Shown here: positions 15,401 to 24,400 of the stretch, in pieces
How positions within the stretch are numbered: position 1 is the first letter of the stretch
Layout: every line of letters begins with the position of its first letter
From: a virus
Direction: 5' to 3' (one strand)
Length of the DNA stretch: 64,000 nucleotides
IMG/VR virus record: IMGVR_UViG_3300020000_000011
Location: 1-64,000 of that record
Translations under genes and position numbers: made by a program
The notes under the pieces: model-generated
Databases searched by the model: none
What the model was told of the DNA's origin: nothing
What the model saw: the letters and a program-made list of their open reading frames with translations, nothing else

Positions 15401-16387
15401 TCGATCCACGAAGAAGGCCACGACGAACCGTTGAAGGCCGGGATGGCCCGCACCGAAGCGGCAGCGATGGACGACGCCTTGTGGTACGCCAACCTCGACA
15501 CCGGCCCGGCCGAGATGCAACCGGTCGACTACGGCGAGGCGCCGGAGCGTCCGTTCAGTCTGTCGGAGATGCCGATCTCGCCGAACGGGCAAGGTGCCGG
15601 TGGGATGGTCGGCGCCGGGATCGACTTCTACAACCAGTACCGCGGTGCGAAAGAGATCGTCGACAACCTCGGCGACGCCGGTCCGGCGATGCGCGAACAA
15701 CTCAAAGCGGTCGACATCAGGTTGCTGCCCAAGACGGTGCACACCGCCCTCGATCTGCGTGGCCCGAACGTGCCGATCTCCGGGCGTACGGCGATGCAGT
15801 TCATGGCTGCGATCGCTCACGCAGCGGCAGCCGACGACGTCGGGATCATCAACACCGCCGTCGCGAACGTGATGGCCAAGGGCCGTTCCGACGAAGAGAT
15901 CTCCGACCAGTTGACGAAACTCGGTTATACACCAGAGTTGGGTCTGGTGACGACGATGCAGAACGGCTGGAACGAGTCGTCCCGGTCGGCGTTCGGGTAC
16001 GCGATGCAGGGCCTCGTCGGCGGCAAGGCGCCACGCCAGCTACGCCGGATCTCCGACGTCGGTGGGGCCGCGGCGCTCACCGAACAGATCGGCGACCCGA
16101 TGCGAACGGTGATGGACACCCAGGCCCGAATGACCCAGGACTTCCTGCGACTCAACGGCCTCACCTCGCTGACCGTGCACCGCGGCGTGAACATCGACGT
16201 GTCCAAGCGTGAAGTGATCGCCAACCCGTTGTCGTCGTGGGCGCTCGACCCTGGCATCGCCAACCGGTTCGGGATGACGGTGTACTCCACCTCGCTCCCG
16301 GCCGAACGGATCTTCGCGGTTCCTGAAGCGACCGGGTTCGGCTACTCAACCCTCGGTGAGATCGTCGTCTACGGCGGGAAGGTGTGA
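12419..16387 (+). CDS. giant polyvalent protein: coiled coil, HPRG module, metallopeptidase, ADP-ribosyltransferase
   Basis: 1,322 residues from a GTG placed 6 nt after TAGCCT (12407-12412). In order: an N-terminal segment with QDPALVAACEQEAS; a Lys/Gly-rich stretch; a long charged coiled coil (~120-375); the shared DLHPRGKDGKWIELHG motif (~397) with a beta-rich, SH3-like segment; a Pro/Thr linker; a zincin-like domain with H684-E-F-S-H and later SSEAFAESWTAKM; further linkers; and a C-terminal ART domain (~1200-1322) with VHRG (R~1255), PLSSW and LGEIVVYGG (E~1314), the R-S-E order of arginine-type ADP-ribosyltransferases. Family knowledge: phage polyvalent proteins combine such domains and are delivered with DNA. 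Virion packaging is inferred. Confidence 0.75.
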   Translation: MDVALRDLDGPLLAARWARAVLAQDPALVAACEQEASVRGFTAAGLVAATKKKKEPSFKADIKPTGKSYQTLANEAKANRDAGNPGGMKRGKTKPENVGKGKFRKKSGAGGGGQFTSADDPEAIAEGEIVAGHKEQQSLSDERAKVRERRSGEDEQQRQQHYADDQTDREADQANRDADEQDRAAADARKATRDARKAMEAAEDQDIDDRVRANDTYQRTAQGQIALMQRQLSEARQVGHTDDENKLLDQIKEANTALEQARADRAALEQERTSKKTDRATSRVVDATTEAEARAKAAADKRARDNAKRTRDETKRSTRESERRAIREARAAEDAALAAKSAELRDRIEEARQRKRDAAAARKAEAKAKKEAKAAARGRKASGMVAAFGRFSEDLHPRGKDGKWIELHGLVDVFGLSGFQHGQRGNKHVQGEVTEIIPNPKDPGNPVVRVKMTDPRWSPDKFGPTVDVDRHQIQARVKPKATLTPTAPKTGTPTAVPAVKPSIAPAKPGVTVIPPRTPTPAMTPHPDGPGFAPLNPPSEWATMTQPEQLAWITDLMHADFTKWREQETGFDFTGFDSGIALNTANTYRDLANWDPQTARRIDNPIMSTGGLGQGLNSNAIAVAHPGTEHPGGIGEKTGPASMVFGAKYMSGMKFWKQQQEASGGKDIPWSMSSQYGDPMLTVTHEFSHQRQFRFLDMAMRDANKPFATAVRDDGFGMVPDSSNWAETQALRYDIQKLAPTKYGKSKSSEAFAESWTAKMTGDSSPELDNALEQWDMYMGLVEHLPTDRHWDATPFDQLSAAEQDQFWKDNGKYLDLPGMAEHYPDSAAAYSAWQAGTEAPEATTPFGHGYSTPAADWTEDAPAAMRTAPVTDPAQLDDLYTRLNANRAQARRLRLTYPAGIGDPQAQTPRVRPPGAQAELDRLDAEYADLRSQYHPPVDYTGPVVTPAAPGDVVEGPNGTQWEATANANGVELTYDHPSGTRLYVDSGPNGVKWSIHEEGHDEPLKAGMARTEAAAMDDALWYANLDTGPAEMQPVDYGEAPERPFSLSEMPISPNGQGAGGMVGAGIDFYNQYRGAKEIVDNLGDAGPAMREQLKAVDIRLLPKTVHTALDLRGPNVPISGRTAMQFMAAIAHAAAADDVGIINTAVANVMAKGRSDEEISDQLTKLGYTPELGLVTTMQNGWNESSRSAFGYAMQGLVGGKAPRQLRRISDVGGAAALTEQIGDPMRTVMDTQARMTQDFLRLNGLTSLTVHRGVNIDVSKREVIANPLSSWALDPGIANRFGMTVYSTSLPAERIFAVPEATGFGYSTLGEIVVYGGKV

Positions 16388-16500
16388 CCGTGACCGACCT
16401 CGACCCTGTGTACATCGACGAAGACGACGAGATCTCCGACCCCGACTGGCCCAAGCACGACACCACCCCGTTCGTCGACCCCGAAGAGGAACGGCCATGA
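16384..16500 (+). CDS. very small acidic protein (38 aa)
   Basis: A GTG overlapping the stop of the giant gene and a TGA overlapping the next ATG define a highly acidic peptide (PVYIDEDDEISDPDWP). A second GTG at 16390 is possible. It is too short to classify. Confidence 0.45.
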   Translation: MTVTDLDPVYIDEDDEISDPDWPKHDTTPFVDPEEERP

Positions 16501-16718
16501 CCTCGATCGCCGTGCCGATCTGCTACTCGTGCATCCGTCTCCACCCCGGCGACGGGATGACCTGCGAAGCGTTCCCCGCCGGGATCCCCGAACAGATCGT
16601 CTCCAGCGAAGCCGACCATCGCCTGCCGTTCGCCGGTGACGGTGGCCTCACGTTCGAACAAGACCCCGATCTGCCCGAACCGGACGACACCGTGTTCGAA
16701 GGGAGCACCGATGAATGA
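16497..16718 (+). CDS. small Cys-containing protein of a phage-associated family
   Basis: 73 residues with ICYSCIRLHPGDGMTCEAFP and GIPEQIVSS, then H-R-x-P-x-x-GD-G-x-x-F. I recognise this C-x2-C...C-x-AFP-x-GIP pattern from small proteins often found beside phage head or toxin genes, but it has no established function. A single zinc site is likely. Here it sits between two HPRG-motif genes. Confidence 0.65.
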   Translation: MTSIAVPICYSCIRLHPGDGMTCEAFPAGIPEQIVSSEADHRLPFAGDGGLTFEQDPDLPEPDDTVFEGSTDE

Positions 16719-17448
16719 CGCCGAGGTGATGACCGCGTGGCTCACCGAACTCAACCGCCCGGCCCCCGACCCTGTGACCGTCGCCGCGTTGGAGGCGTCC
16801 GCCGAAGCCAACGGCTGGCAACCGCAGGCCGTGCTCGCCGCGTTCGACGAAGTGCTGCACCCCCGTGGTCACGACGGCCGGTTCATCGAGATCGGTGGAC
16901 TGATGAAGATCATCTCCGGCGACTACAAGGACGAGCGCGGCACGGTCGAGTCGATCACCCCCGACAAGTCCGGTCGCCCGACGATCCGGTTGAAGCTCGA
17001 CGACGGCGAGTCGATCGACGTCAAACCGGATGCCATCGAACAAGCCGCCGACAAGGCCCGGCTCATCGACGCAACGGATATGCCCGCTGTCGGCCGCATC
17101 CCGAGGTCACCGAAGCGGGAGGGACCGGCGCCGACGTTCGCACCGGGCGAACTCGACTGGATCGCCAACCGCGGTCAGGTCGAAGAGACACCGAACGAGG
17201 CTGGTCACAAGAAGTGGACGTACTACGGGAACGAGACGCACACCTCTGGATGGGGCGACTCGGTCAGCAGGCCAGTGACGATTCGGACTGAACTGTCGGA
17301 CCCGGCCGAGTTGGACGACGAAGAGGTGTACCAAGCGTTGATGCTCGTGAAAGATGCACGGTACGGCGTCGATCCACCCGAGGTGACCGCCTACCGCGAC
17401 GCGCTCCAAGACGAATGGCGCATGCGGATCGCCCGGAGTTACCAGTGA
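16711..17448 (+). CDS. HPRG-module protein (possible virion-delivered effector)
   Basis: 245 residues. The N-terminus (EVMTAWLTELNRPAPDPV ... EANGWQPQ) matches that of the next gene, and VLHPRGHDGRFIEIGG (~48-63) is the shared motif. An SH3/KOW-like beta segment follows (GTVESITPDKSGRPTIRL). The C-terminal ~100 residues (WTYYGNETHTSGWGD) are unassigned and may be a small effector domain. It starts 8 nt inside the preceding gene. Confidence 0.65.
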   Translation: MNDAEVMTAWLTELNRPAPDPVTVAALEASAEANGWQPQAVLAAFDEVLHPRGHDGRFIEIGGLMKIISGDYKDERGTVESITPDKSGRPTIRLKLDDGESIDVKPDAIEQAADKARLIDATDMPAVGRIPRSPKREGPAPTFAPGELDWIANRGQVEETPNEAGHKKWTYYGNETHTSGWGDSVSRPVTIRTELSDPAELDDEEVYQALMLVKDARYGVDPPEVTAYRDALQDEWRMRIARSYQ

Positions 17449-19955
17449 ACGATGACGCCGACGTCCTCGCAGCGTGGCTGGTCGAACTGACCCAACCGGA
17501 ACCGAACCCGGCGATCATCGCCTCACTGGAATCGGTCGCCGAAGACAGCGGCTGGTCGCCTCGCCACGCCCTCACTGCCCTGCTGGCACGCACCGACTTC
17601 AACCCCGACCTGCACCCCCGCGGTCACGACGGCAAGTTCATCGAGAAGTTCGGCATCGTCAAACTGCTCGGCAACGTCATCGCACCCGACGGACGCAAGG
17701 TCGACGCCACCGGCCGACGCGGTGTCGTCGAAGGCATCGACCCCGACCCGCGCACCCCCGGCCGACCGAACATCCGTGTCCGCATGATCGACAAGGACGG
17801 CCGACCCGGCCCGCCTGTCCACGTCAAGCCCGACGGTGTCGAACAGGCACCCGAGAAGGCCCGCCTCGACAAGCCTCTCGACCGTGCACCCAGTGGACCC
17901 AGACGCCCGGCACAGGCGCCAGGGCGTCCGCTGGCGACCCCGAAGCGCACCGTGGTACCCGAGACACCCGAACAACGCCAGGCACGCGCTGACGCCGACG
18001 AGAAGGCAGCGATCGCCCGCGAGGCACGCACCGTCCCCAACGCCGACATCGACTACCAGACCACCGTCGGCCCGTCGCAGTGGCGCGACGCGGTGATGAC
18101 CGAGAAGCAGGCCCGCGAAGCCAAAGCCGCAGCCGACCAAGCACGACGCCAGGCGCTGATCGACGACGTCAACGAACAAGCCAAGGGACTGTCAACAACC
18201 GACGCCGAAGAACGAGCCATTGGCCTCGACGCCATCCTCGCCAAGTTGCGGTTCTCGATCATCGACACCGACAAGGTCCACGACCACCTGTACCCGCCCG
18301 AAGACGGCAGCCAGTGGACCCCGGAGCGCACCGCCCAACACGAAGCGATGTGGGAAGAGTTGCTCGCCGACGTCGAGAAGGCCGGGATCCCCAAGGACAA
18401 GGACGCGTTCGTGCTCGGTGGACTCCCGGGCGCGGGCAAGTCGTACTCGCTGCGCCCCGGCGAAGCAGCCGACTCGTTCGGTGTCGTCGCCTGGGAACCG
18501 AACGTCCCCGTCCCCGAAACAGCGACGCACGTGTCGATCAACCCCGACGTCGTGAAAGAGATGCTGATCGCTCACGGCATGCTGCCCGAGGGCCTGTCCG
18601 ACGACATGAAACCGATGGAGAAGGTCACGTTCCTCCACGAAGAATCGTCGTACCTCGCCAAGATGTTCTCCGCCCGACTCGGCGAAGAGGGCTACAACGT
18701 GGTGCTCGACAACACGTTCGACTCCGAGGGCGGGATGCTGAAGCGGATGGCCCCACTCGCTCGCGAGGGCTACACGTTCCGTGGCCTGTTCGCCGACATC
18801 CCGATCGACGAATCGAAGAAGTCGGCCAAGGACCGCTACATCCGTGGCGCGCTGACACCCGAAGGTGGACGGTTCGTCCCCTCCAGCGTGCAGGGCAACC
18901 GGCAGTCGACGAAGTCGTTGTCGAAGAACCGTGACGCGTTCGATCTGATGGTCGCCCAGGACTGGTTCACCGACTGGAAGGTGATCGACAACACCGGCGT
19001 CACTGAAGGCCACCCGAAGAAAGAGATCGTCGGCGAAGGCCAAGGCACCGGCGCGGCAGCGTTCGCCTACCGTCCCGGCCAGGAGAAGAACGCACCCAAG
19101 GTCGGCCCGCGCCTGACACCCGAACAGCAACCGGCACCGACGATCGACGTGTCGACGATCGGTGGACCGAACCGCACCTCGATCTCCCCGGCCGGATCCG
19201 AACAGTTGGCCAAGGACATGATGTCCGGCAAACCGATCGCACCCGAAGACCACGACGTCGACGACATCGTCGACCACTTCGCCGACAGCGAGAACCCGGT
19301 CGACCTGACCCTGATGTCGCAGTTCTCGGCGATGCGCGCCGGTGGCATCCCCCGCTCGCAGATGCCGCAGATCTCCAAGAAACACACCGACGCGTTCCAG
19401 AACCGGTTGCGTGAATCCGGTGTCGACTTCGGCCCCGGGATCGTCGACCCGCTCGACCTGAAAGCGACCCAGTCCGAGTTGGACGGCAAGACCGTCGGCG
19501 GGATCATGCGCGCCGCGAGGGCCGGGGAGATGGACCTCCACGGGCACCCGATCTGGATCTCCAACGACGGGTACGTCCTCGACGGCCACCACCGTTGGGG
19601 CGCGGCGTCGGCACTGTCGTCGAACTGTGGTGAGCCGGGCTGTGTGCAGATCCCGGTGATCCGAGTCGACCTGCCGATGTCCGAGCTACTCCAGTTCGCC
19701 AACACGTTCAATGACGACATGGGTGTCCAGCGTCTCGGTTTCGGAGAGTCGCTCCCGGCCGGGCAGATCGCACCGGTCGCGTCGGGCATGCTCGCTGCCG
19801 CAGAGTTCGGTCCACCGGCGCAACTCCCGGCGCCGGACGACAACGGGAACTACGAGATGGCCACCGACGAAGAGGACGGCGTCAACCCCGCCGATCTGGA
19901 GGGCTTGTCGCACGGTGACGGTTCAGCGTTCGGCTATGAACCGAAGGGCGAGTAA
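17445..19955 (+). CDS. polyvalent protein: HPRG module, zeta-toxin-like kinase, ParB-like domain
   Basis: 836 residues, GTGA-coupled. The N-terminal module repeats the previous protein (AAWLVELTQPEPNP) with DLHPRGHDGKFIEKFG (~55). A long linker leads to a zeta-toxin/UDP-N-acetylglucosamine kinase-like domain: Walker A GGLPGAGKS (G325-S333), VSINPDVVKEML, and NVVLDNTFDSEGGMLKR. Zeta toxins phosphorylate UDP-N-acetylglucosamine and block wall synthesis. A second domain at ~680-740 has ISNDGYVLDGHHRWGAA (D713-G-H-H-R-W), a ParB/Srx-like motif. The end is acidic and disordered. No epsilon-type antitoxin is evident nearby. Substrate and delivery are inferred. Confidence 0.75.
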   Translation: MNDDADVLAAWLVELTQPEPNPAIIASLESVAEDSGWSPRHALTALLARTDFNPDLHPRGHDGKFIEKFGIVKLLGNVIAPDGRKVDATGRRGVVEGIDPDPRTPGRPNIRVRMIDKDGRPGPPVHVKPDGVEQAPEKARLDKPLDRAPSGPRRPAQAPGRPLATPKRTVVPETPEQRQARADADEKAAIAREARTVPNADIDYQTTVGPSQWRDAVMTEKQAREAKAAADQARRQALIDDVNEQAKGLSTTDAEERAIGLDAILAKLRFSIIDTDKVHDHLYPPEDGSQWTPERTAQHEAMWEELLADVEKAGIPKDKDAFVLGGLPGAGKSYSLRPGEAADSFGVVAWEPNVPVPETATHVSINPDVVKEMLIAHGMLPEGLSDDMKPMEKVTFLHEESSYLAKMFSARLGEEGYNVVLDNTFDSEGGMLKRMAPLAREGYTFRGLFADIPIDESKKSAKDRYIRGALTPEGGRFVPSSVQGNRQSTKSLSKNRDAFDLMVAQDWFTDWKVIDNTGVTEGHPKKEIVGEGQGTGAAAFAYRPGQEKNAPKVGPRLTPEQQPAPTIDVSTIGGPNRTSISPAGSEQLAKDMMSGKPIAPEDHDVDDIVDHFADSENPVDLTLMSQFSAMRAGGIPRSQMPQISKKHTDAFQNRLRESGVDFGPGIVDPLDLKATQSELDGKTVGGIMRAARAGEMDLHGHPIWISNDGYVLDGHHRWGAASALSSNCGEPGCVQIPVIRVDLPMSELLQFANTFNDDMGVQRLGFGESLPAGQIAPVASGMLAAAEFGPPAQLPAPDDNGNYEMATDEEDGVNPADLEGLSHGDGSAFGYEPKGE

Positions 19956-19960
19956 CCCGC

Positions 19961-19966
19961 TATACT
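19961..19966 (+). promoter_or_regulatory. -10 box TATACT, leaderless for 19974
   Basis: CCCGC-TATACT is identical to the core of the repeated promoter and is followed by CCGGGGC and the ATG (7 nt). The -35 match is poor, so it may be weaker or activator-dependent. Confidence 0.55.
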
Positions 19967-19973
19967 CCGGGGC

Positions 19974-20285
19974 ATGACACAGACTCTGACTCCGACCATG
20001 ATCCTGCCTATCCGCAAGGTGACGCTGGGACTCTCCGATCTCGACCAGTTCACGCTGCGCGACGGGATCGACAGTTACCTGTTGAACCCGCACGGCGCGT
20101 ACGGCTTCCCGATCGTCCACGCCGATCTCGACAACCAGCACGTGTTCCACAAGGACCTGTGCCATCCGTTGACCCGTTCCGAGGTGGAAAGCCTGTGGGC
20201 CAACGAACGCGAGATCCGTCCGCATGGTCTGTCGGCCGTGCAGTTCTGCTCGATGTGCGTCACGAACATCCACCTGGTGTTCTGA
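19974..20285 (+). CDS. hypothetical protein
   Basis: 103 residues; it opens TQTLTPTM with an ACACAGAC coding start as in other leaderless genes. Contains HKDLCHPLTRSE and FCSMCVTN, so two Cys pairs/His may bind metal. No family is recognised. Confidence 0.6.
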   Translation: MTQTLTPTMILPIRKVTLGLSDLDQFTLRDGIDSYLLNPHGAYGFPIVHADLDNQHVFHKDLCHPLTRSEVESLWANEREIRPHGLSAVQFCSMCVTNIHLVF

Positions 20286-20812
20286 TGAGCGCCGAGCTAC
20301 GAGACGAGATCGCCCAAGTCCTCAACCGGCACTCGCGAGAGAACCGGTCGGATACCCCCGATCATCTGCTCGCCGAGTTCGTGCTGGATTCGCTCGATGC
20401 GTTCGATCGTGTCGTGCGGATGCGTGAGTCGTGGTACGGGCGAGTGCTGCGCTACGGCAACGACGTCCCGGCACCGTTGCAACTCGTCCACAACGATCCA
20501 CTTCAGATCGCCGATCCCGTTCCGTCGCGTGACGCCGACCTGGATCCACCGATCCCCGTCGACCAACTGAAGTTCATCGCCGAGGTACGCGACGAGGAAC
20601 CACCCGTCGAAGAGGACCGCGTCCCGGTACGTCACTTCGACTGGGACGAGAACACACCGCTCGGCACCGCGCTCGGTGAAGCGATCGGCCTCGCGTCGAT
20701 GTGCTGGACTGAAACCCCCGGCGGGATCTTCGAATCCGAACGTGCCGGTGACATCGTCAACGAACTGCTCTGGTTCCTGACCAAACGAGACGAGGAACTC
20801 CATGCAAACTGA
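20285..20812 (+). CDS. phage-type hypothetical protein
   Basis: 175 residues. The first ~55 residues (NRHSRENRSDTPDHLLAEFV ... FDRVVRMRESWYGR) follow a pattern common in small actinophage proteins of unknown function. The second half is acidic and helical. TGATG links it to the previous gene. Confidence 0.65.
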   Translation: MSAELRDEIAQVLNRHSRENRSDTPDHLLAEFVLDSLDAFDRVVRMRESWYGRVLRYGNDVPAPLQLVHNDPLQIADPVPSRDADLDPPIPVDQLKFIAEVRDEEPPVEEDRVPVRHFDWDENTPLGTALGEAIGLASMCWTETPGGIFESERAGDIVNELLWFLTKRDEELHAN

Positions 20813-21134
20813 AGACGACATCGCCAAGGCCGTTCGCAAAGGGACGATGACACTCGACGAGGTGGTCACCGCGTTCCAAGGCACCGACGTCGTGGTCTAC
20901 CCGGCGATGAACCTGACCGAGGGCCAAGAGACGTGGGAACAGGTCGAAGAACTCGGCGCCGGATCCACGATGTTCGCCGCGTTGCAGACCGCCGGTGCGA
21001 CCCCCGAGCAGTTGGAAGAGATCGGCACCCAGATCGTCCGGCTGCGTGCCATCGGCAACACGATGGACCAGGTGTTCGGATGGGGACCCGGCGAAGCCGC
21101 CAACACCGCGCCCGCCGAGCCACCCAGTGAATGA
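20802..21134 (+). CDS. helical hypothetical protein
   Basis: 110 residues; it begins with EDDIAKAVRKGTMTLDEVV, a short helical repeat-like start, and ends Pro/Ala-rich. It overlaps the previous gene by 11 nt. Its function is unknown. Confidence 0.6.
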   Translation: MQTEDDIAKAVRKGTMTLDEVVTAFQGTDVVVYPAMNLTEGQETWEQVEELGAGSTMFAALQTAGATPEQLEEIGTQIVRLRAIGNTMDQVFGWGPGEAANTAPAEPPSE

Positions 21135-21399
21135 CCCGAACGCCGGGCTGGCGTCGTGGGCCGACGCCGCCAGTGTCATCTTGTACACCGCCCGCTACGC
21201 CGACGAGGAAGCCGCCACGCACGCCGCTGAACTGATCCTGCGCCACGACGGCTGGATCAACTTCGGTGGCCCTGAACTCGCCATCCTCCCCGCCGACATC
21301 GGTGTCGAGGACGGCCTGTGGTGGCTCTGCGACCTGTCCGAAGTCCCCGAAGCCCGCGCCCACGCGAAGGCCATCGTCGGTAGTACCCCGTCGGAGTGA
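21127..21399 (+). CDS. hypothetical protein
   Basis: 90 residues from a GTG overlapping the previous end by 8 nt. Ala-rich helices (WADAASVILYTARYADEEAA) and a WWLCDLSEV segment. It is the last small gene before the 6.8-kb gene. Confidence 0.6.
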   Translation: MNDPNAGLASWADAASVILYTARYADEEAATHAAELILRHDGWINFGGPELAILPADIGVEDGLWWLCDLSEVPEARAHAKAIVGSTPSE

Positions 21400-21422
21400 T
21401 TCGATAGAACTAGCCTCGGTCC

Positions 21423-24400
21423 GTGCCACCGAGGACGTTCGATCTCCGCGTCGACCAGATCACCACCGAGAACTTCGCGGCGATCGCTGCCAATCCCGAG
21501 ACGAGGTGGTACGCGCAACGCTCCCTGCGGCGCCTCGCCCCGGCTCTGACCGCTGCCGGTGAGTGGAACCCGCTGCTCCACCCCCGCGGGAAGGACGGCA
21601 AGTTCTTGGAACGGTTCGGGTGGGTCCGTTGGCTCGACAAGAACTTCAACTGGCAAGAGGGCTGGATCCAAGACATCGACCCGAACACCGGCGAACTGTC
21701 GGTCCGCTCCGGTGGCTCGACGAACAAGTTCCCGAACGCCAAGAACCTGTACTCGCGACCCAAGCGCAAAGCGCGCCTCGGCCTCCCCAACCCCGTCGAC
21801 GGGACCGTGCCCGACGGATGGAAGAAGGTCGGTGGCCAAGGCGGATCGAACCCCGGCGGGATGTACCAGACCGTCGGCGGCAACGCCAACGCCTCACCCG
21901 AACTCGGCCCCAGGTCGAACACCGTGTACTCGCTGATGCAGATGTCGGCCGGGCAACCGCTGTACGGACTGTTCCTGAAAGACAAGGGCCTCCCCGCCGC
22001 ATCGTTCGCCGGTGGCTCCAACGTCGTGTCCGTGCCCCGCCTCGACGGCACCAAGGGGCGCCAGGATGTCCTCTACCGATCCGGGCCTGACTGGTACCGA
22101 GTCCCGGCGTCCGGCTCGATGCTCGACGCTGACGGGGTCCTGCGTGACGATCTGAAGTGGGCGGCGACCGACGTGTTCGGCGAACCCAACTCGGAGCGAC
22201 GCAAAGCGGTCCTCGACGACCAGGACGCGCTCGGCACGAACCTCGGCGAAGGGTTCGAAGTCGACGATCTCGCCGGGCTGATCCAATCGACCGGGTCGAG
22301 CCTGCCCGACGACGGCGACAAGTTCTACGTGAAGACGATGAGCATCCCCGAACGGGCGCGCAACGAGGCGATGGCCAACCACCTGTACGAGATGCTCGGT
22401 GTCCCGGTGCCCGAGGTGGCGGTCGGCACCGACGGCAAGACGATCTCGTCGAAGCTGATCCCCGGCAACGTCCCGTTCGACCCGTCGAACACGGCGCACA
22501 TCGAAGCCGCGCAGAAGGGATTCATCGCCGACGCGCTGCTCGCCAACTGGGACGCGGTCGGGATGACCTACGACAACATGCAGGTCGACGCCGACGGCAA
22601 CGTGTGGCGGATCGACGCCGGGGGCGCGCTCGCCTACCGGGCGCAAGGCAAACCGAAGGGCGCGATGTTCGGGACCACCGTCGGCGAGATGAACTCGCTG
22701 CGGAACCCGCAGATCAACCCGCAAGCCGCACTCGTATACGGCGGTATCCCTCACGCCGACCAGGTCGCCCAAGCCGAGGTGCTGGCCACGATCCACCCCG
22801 AGGACCTGCTCGCGCTGGCCGAAGAGTTCGAACTCCCCGAGATCGGCCCGATCCTCGTCGCCCGGCGCCAGAACATCCTCGACGCCTACCACGTCACCAC
22901 GTTCAAGGCACCCGAGCCGGAACCGGTGAAGGCCCCCGAGATCAACCTGAACCCGCCACCGCAAGGCACCGGCCCGCAAGTCGCCGTCGACACCTACGAC
23001 CAGCAGTTCGCCAACCTGTCGACCGTCACGTTCGGTGGCGTGTGGAACAGCAACGTCTCCGAAGCGAACCGTGCCGAGTGGTGGAAGAACGCCGTGATCG
23101 CCCGCGGCGGCGACCTGCACACCTACTACGGCGAGTACAACCACCAGCCGAACACCGACAACGTGTCGATGCTTGCCCGCAACCAGATGAACGGCAAGGT
23201 CGAGAAGATCTACTTGTCCGACCAGACGCCGGTCCTCGGCGAACTGTTCCGCGACGACCCGGGCCTCGACAACCTCGTCGACGACTTGAAGGTGTCGCGT
23301 GAACTGGCGATCGCCGAGATCGTCGACCAGTCGAAGGGCGTCCCGCTCAACGACATCATGGCCGACACGAAGATGTTCGTCGGTGACGACTCGGTCGATT
23401 CGGGCACGATGGCGTTGCACCACTTCCAAGTCGGCATCCCGAACTGGCAGACGCTGATGGCCGGGCGGGAACGCAACTACTACGGGCCAGAGAACGCCTG
23501 GGCGCTGCGCGACGGGTACGGCCAACTGTGGGAGATCACCACGTTCCCCGAAGACGACGGCGACGACCTCGTGTTGCAGTGGATCTCACCCTCGGGCAAG
23601 GCGTCGACATGGACGCTGAACAAAGAGTCGTTCGCCAACAGCAACTGGTTCCGGGCGGGCAACGACACCACCGCAGCGATCTGGAAGTCGAAGATCCCCG
23701 AGACTGCCGCCAAGCCGAACCCCGACGACGTCGACGTCTCGCACCTGTCACCGGACGACCAGAAGTGGTACCAGCAGATGTCGGCGACCGATGTCGACAA
23801 GCCGGAACCGATCGAAGCCGACCCGGCCGACGCGCCGAGCCAGGTGTTCGTCAAGACCGACCCGACGACATGGAAGTACGCCTCCGACGAAGAGTTCAAC
23901 GAGGCGTTCCCCGACTCGACGGTCGCCACCCAGATCCAGAACGACGTCGACCCGGAACTGGAGAAGGTGATCGCCGAAGAGGAAGCGATCGCTCAGGCGG
24001 TCGCCAACGCCGCGCCGACAGTCGAGATCAAGACGAACGGCACCATCGTCGACGCCCTCGGCCCCGGCGAACCGATCATGTCGACCGAGTGGCTGCCCGG
24101 CGACATCGACCAGATCACCGCCGACCTGATGGGCAAGAACGTCGTGGTCCTGCCGCTCGGCGCGCTCGACAACCCCGACTGGGACGGCCAGATGGGGATC
24201 GCCAACGGCCTCGGCACCGTCGTCGAAGTGAAGCTGAACAACGAATGGGTCGGCGGCTACGACTCTACGGGCAAGTACAACTCCGGCTGGGAGGATGTCG
24301 TCAAGGTCAGGGTGCAACTCCCGTCCGGGCAGTTCACCACGATCATCGGTGGCGACTCCGGCAAGAACCCGAAGGTCGTGTTCCCGGTGGAGATGACCCC

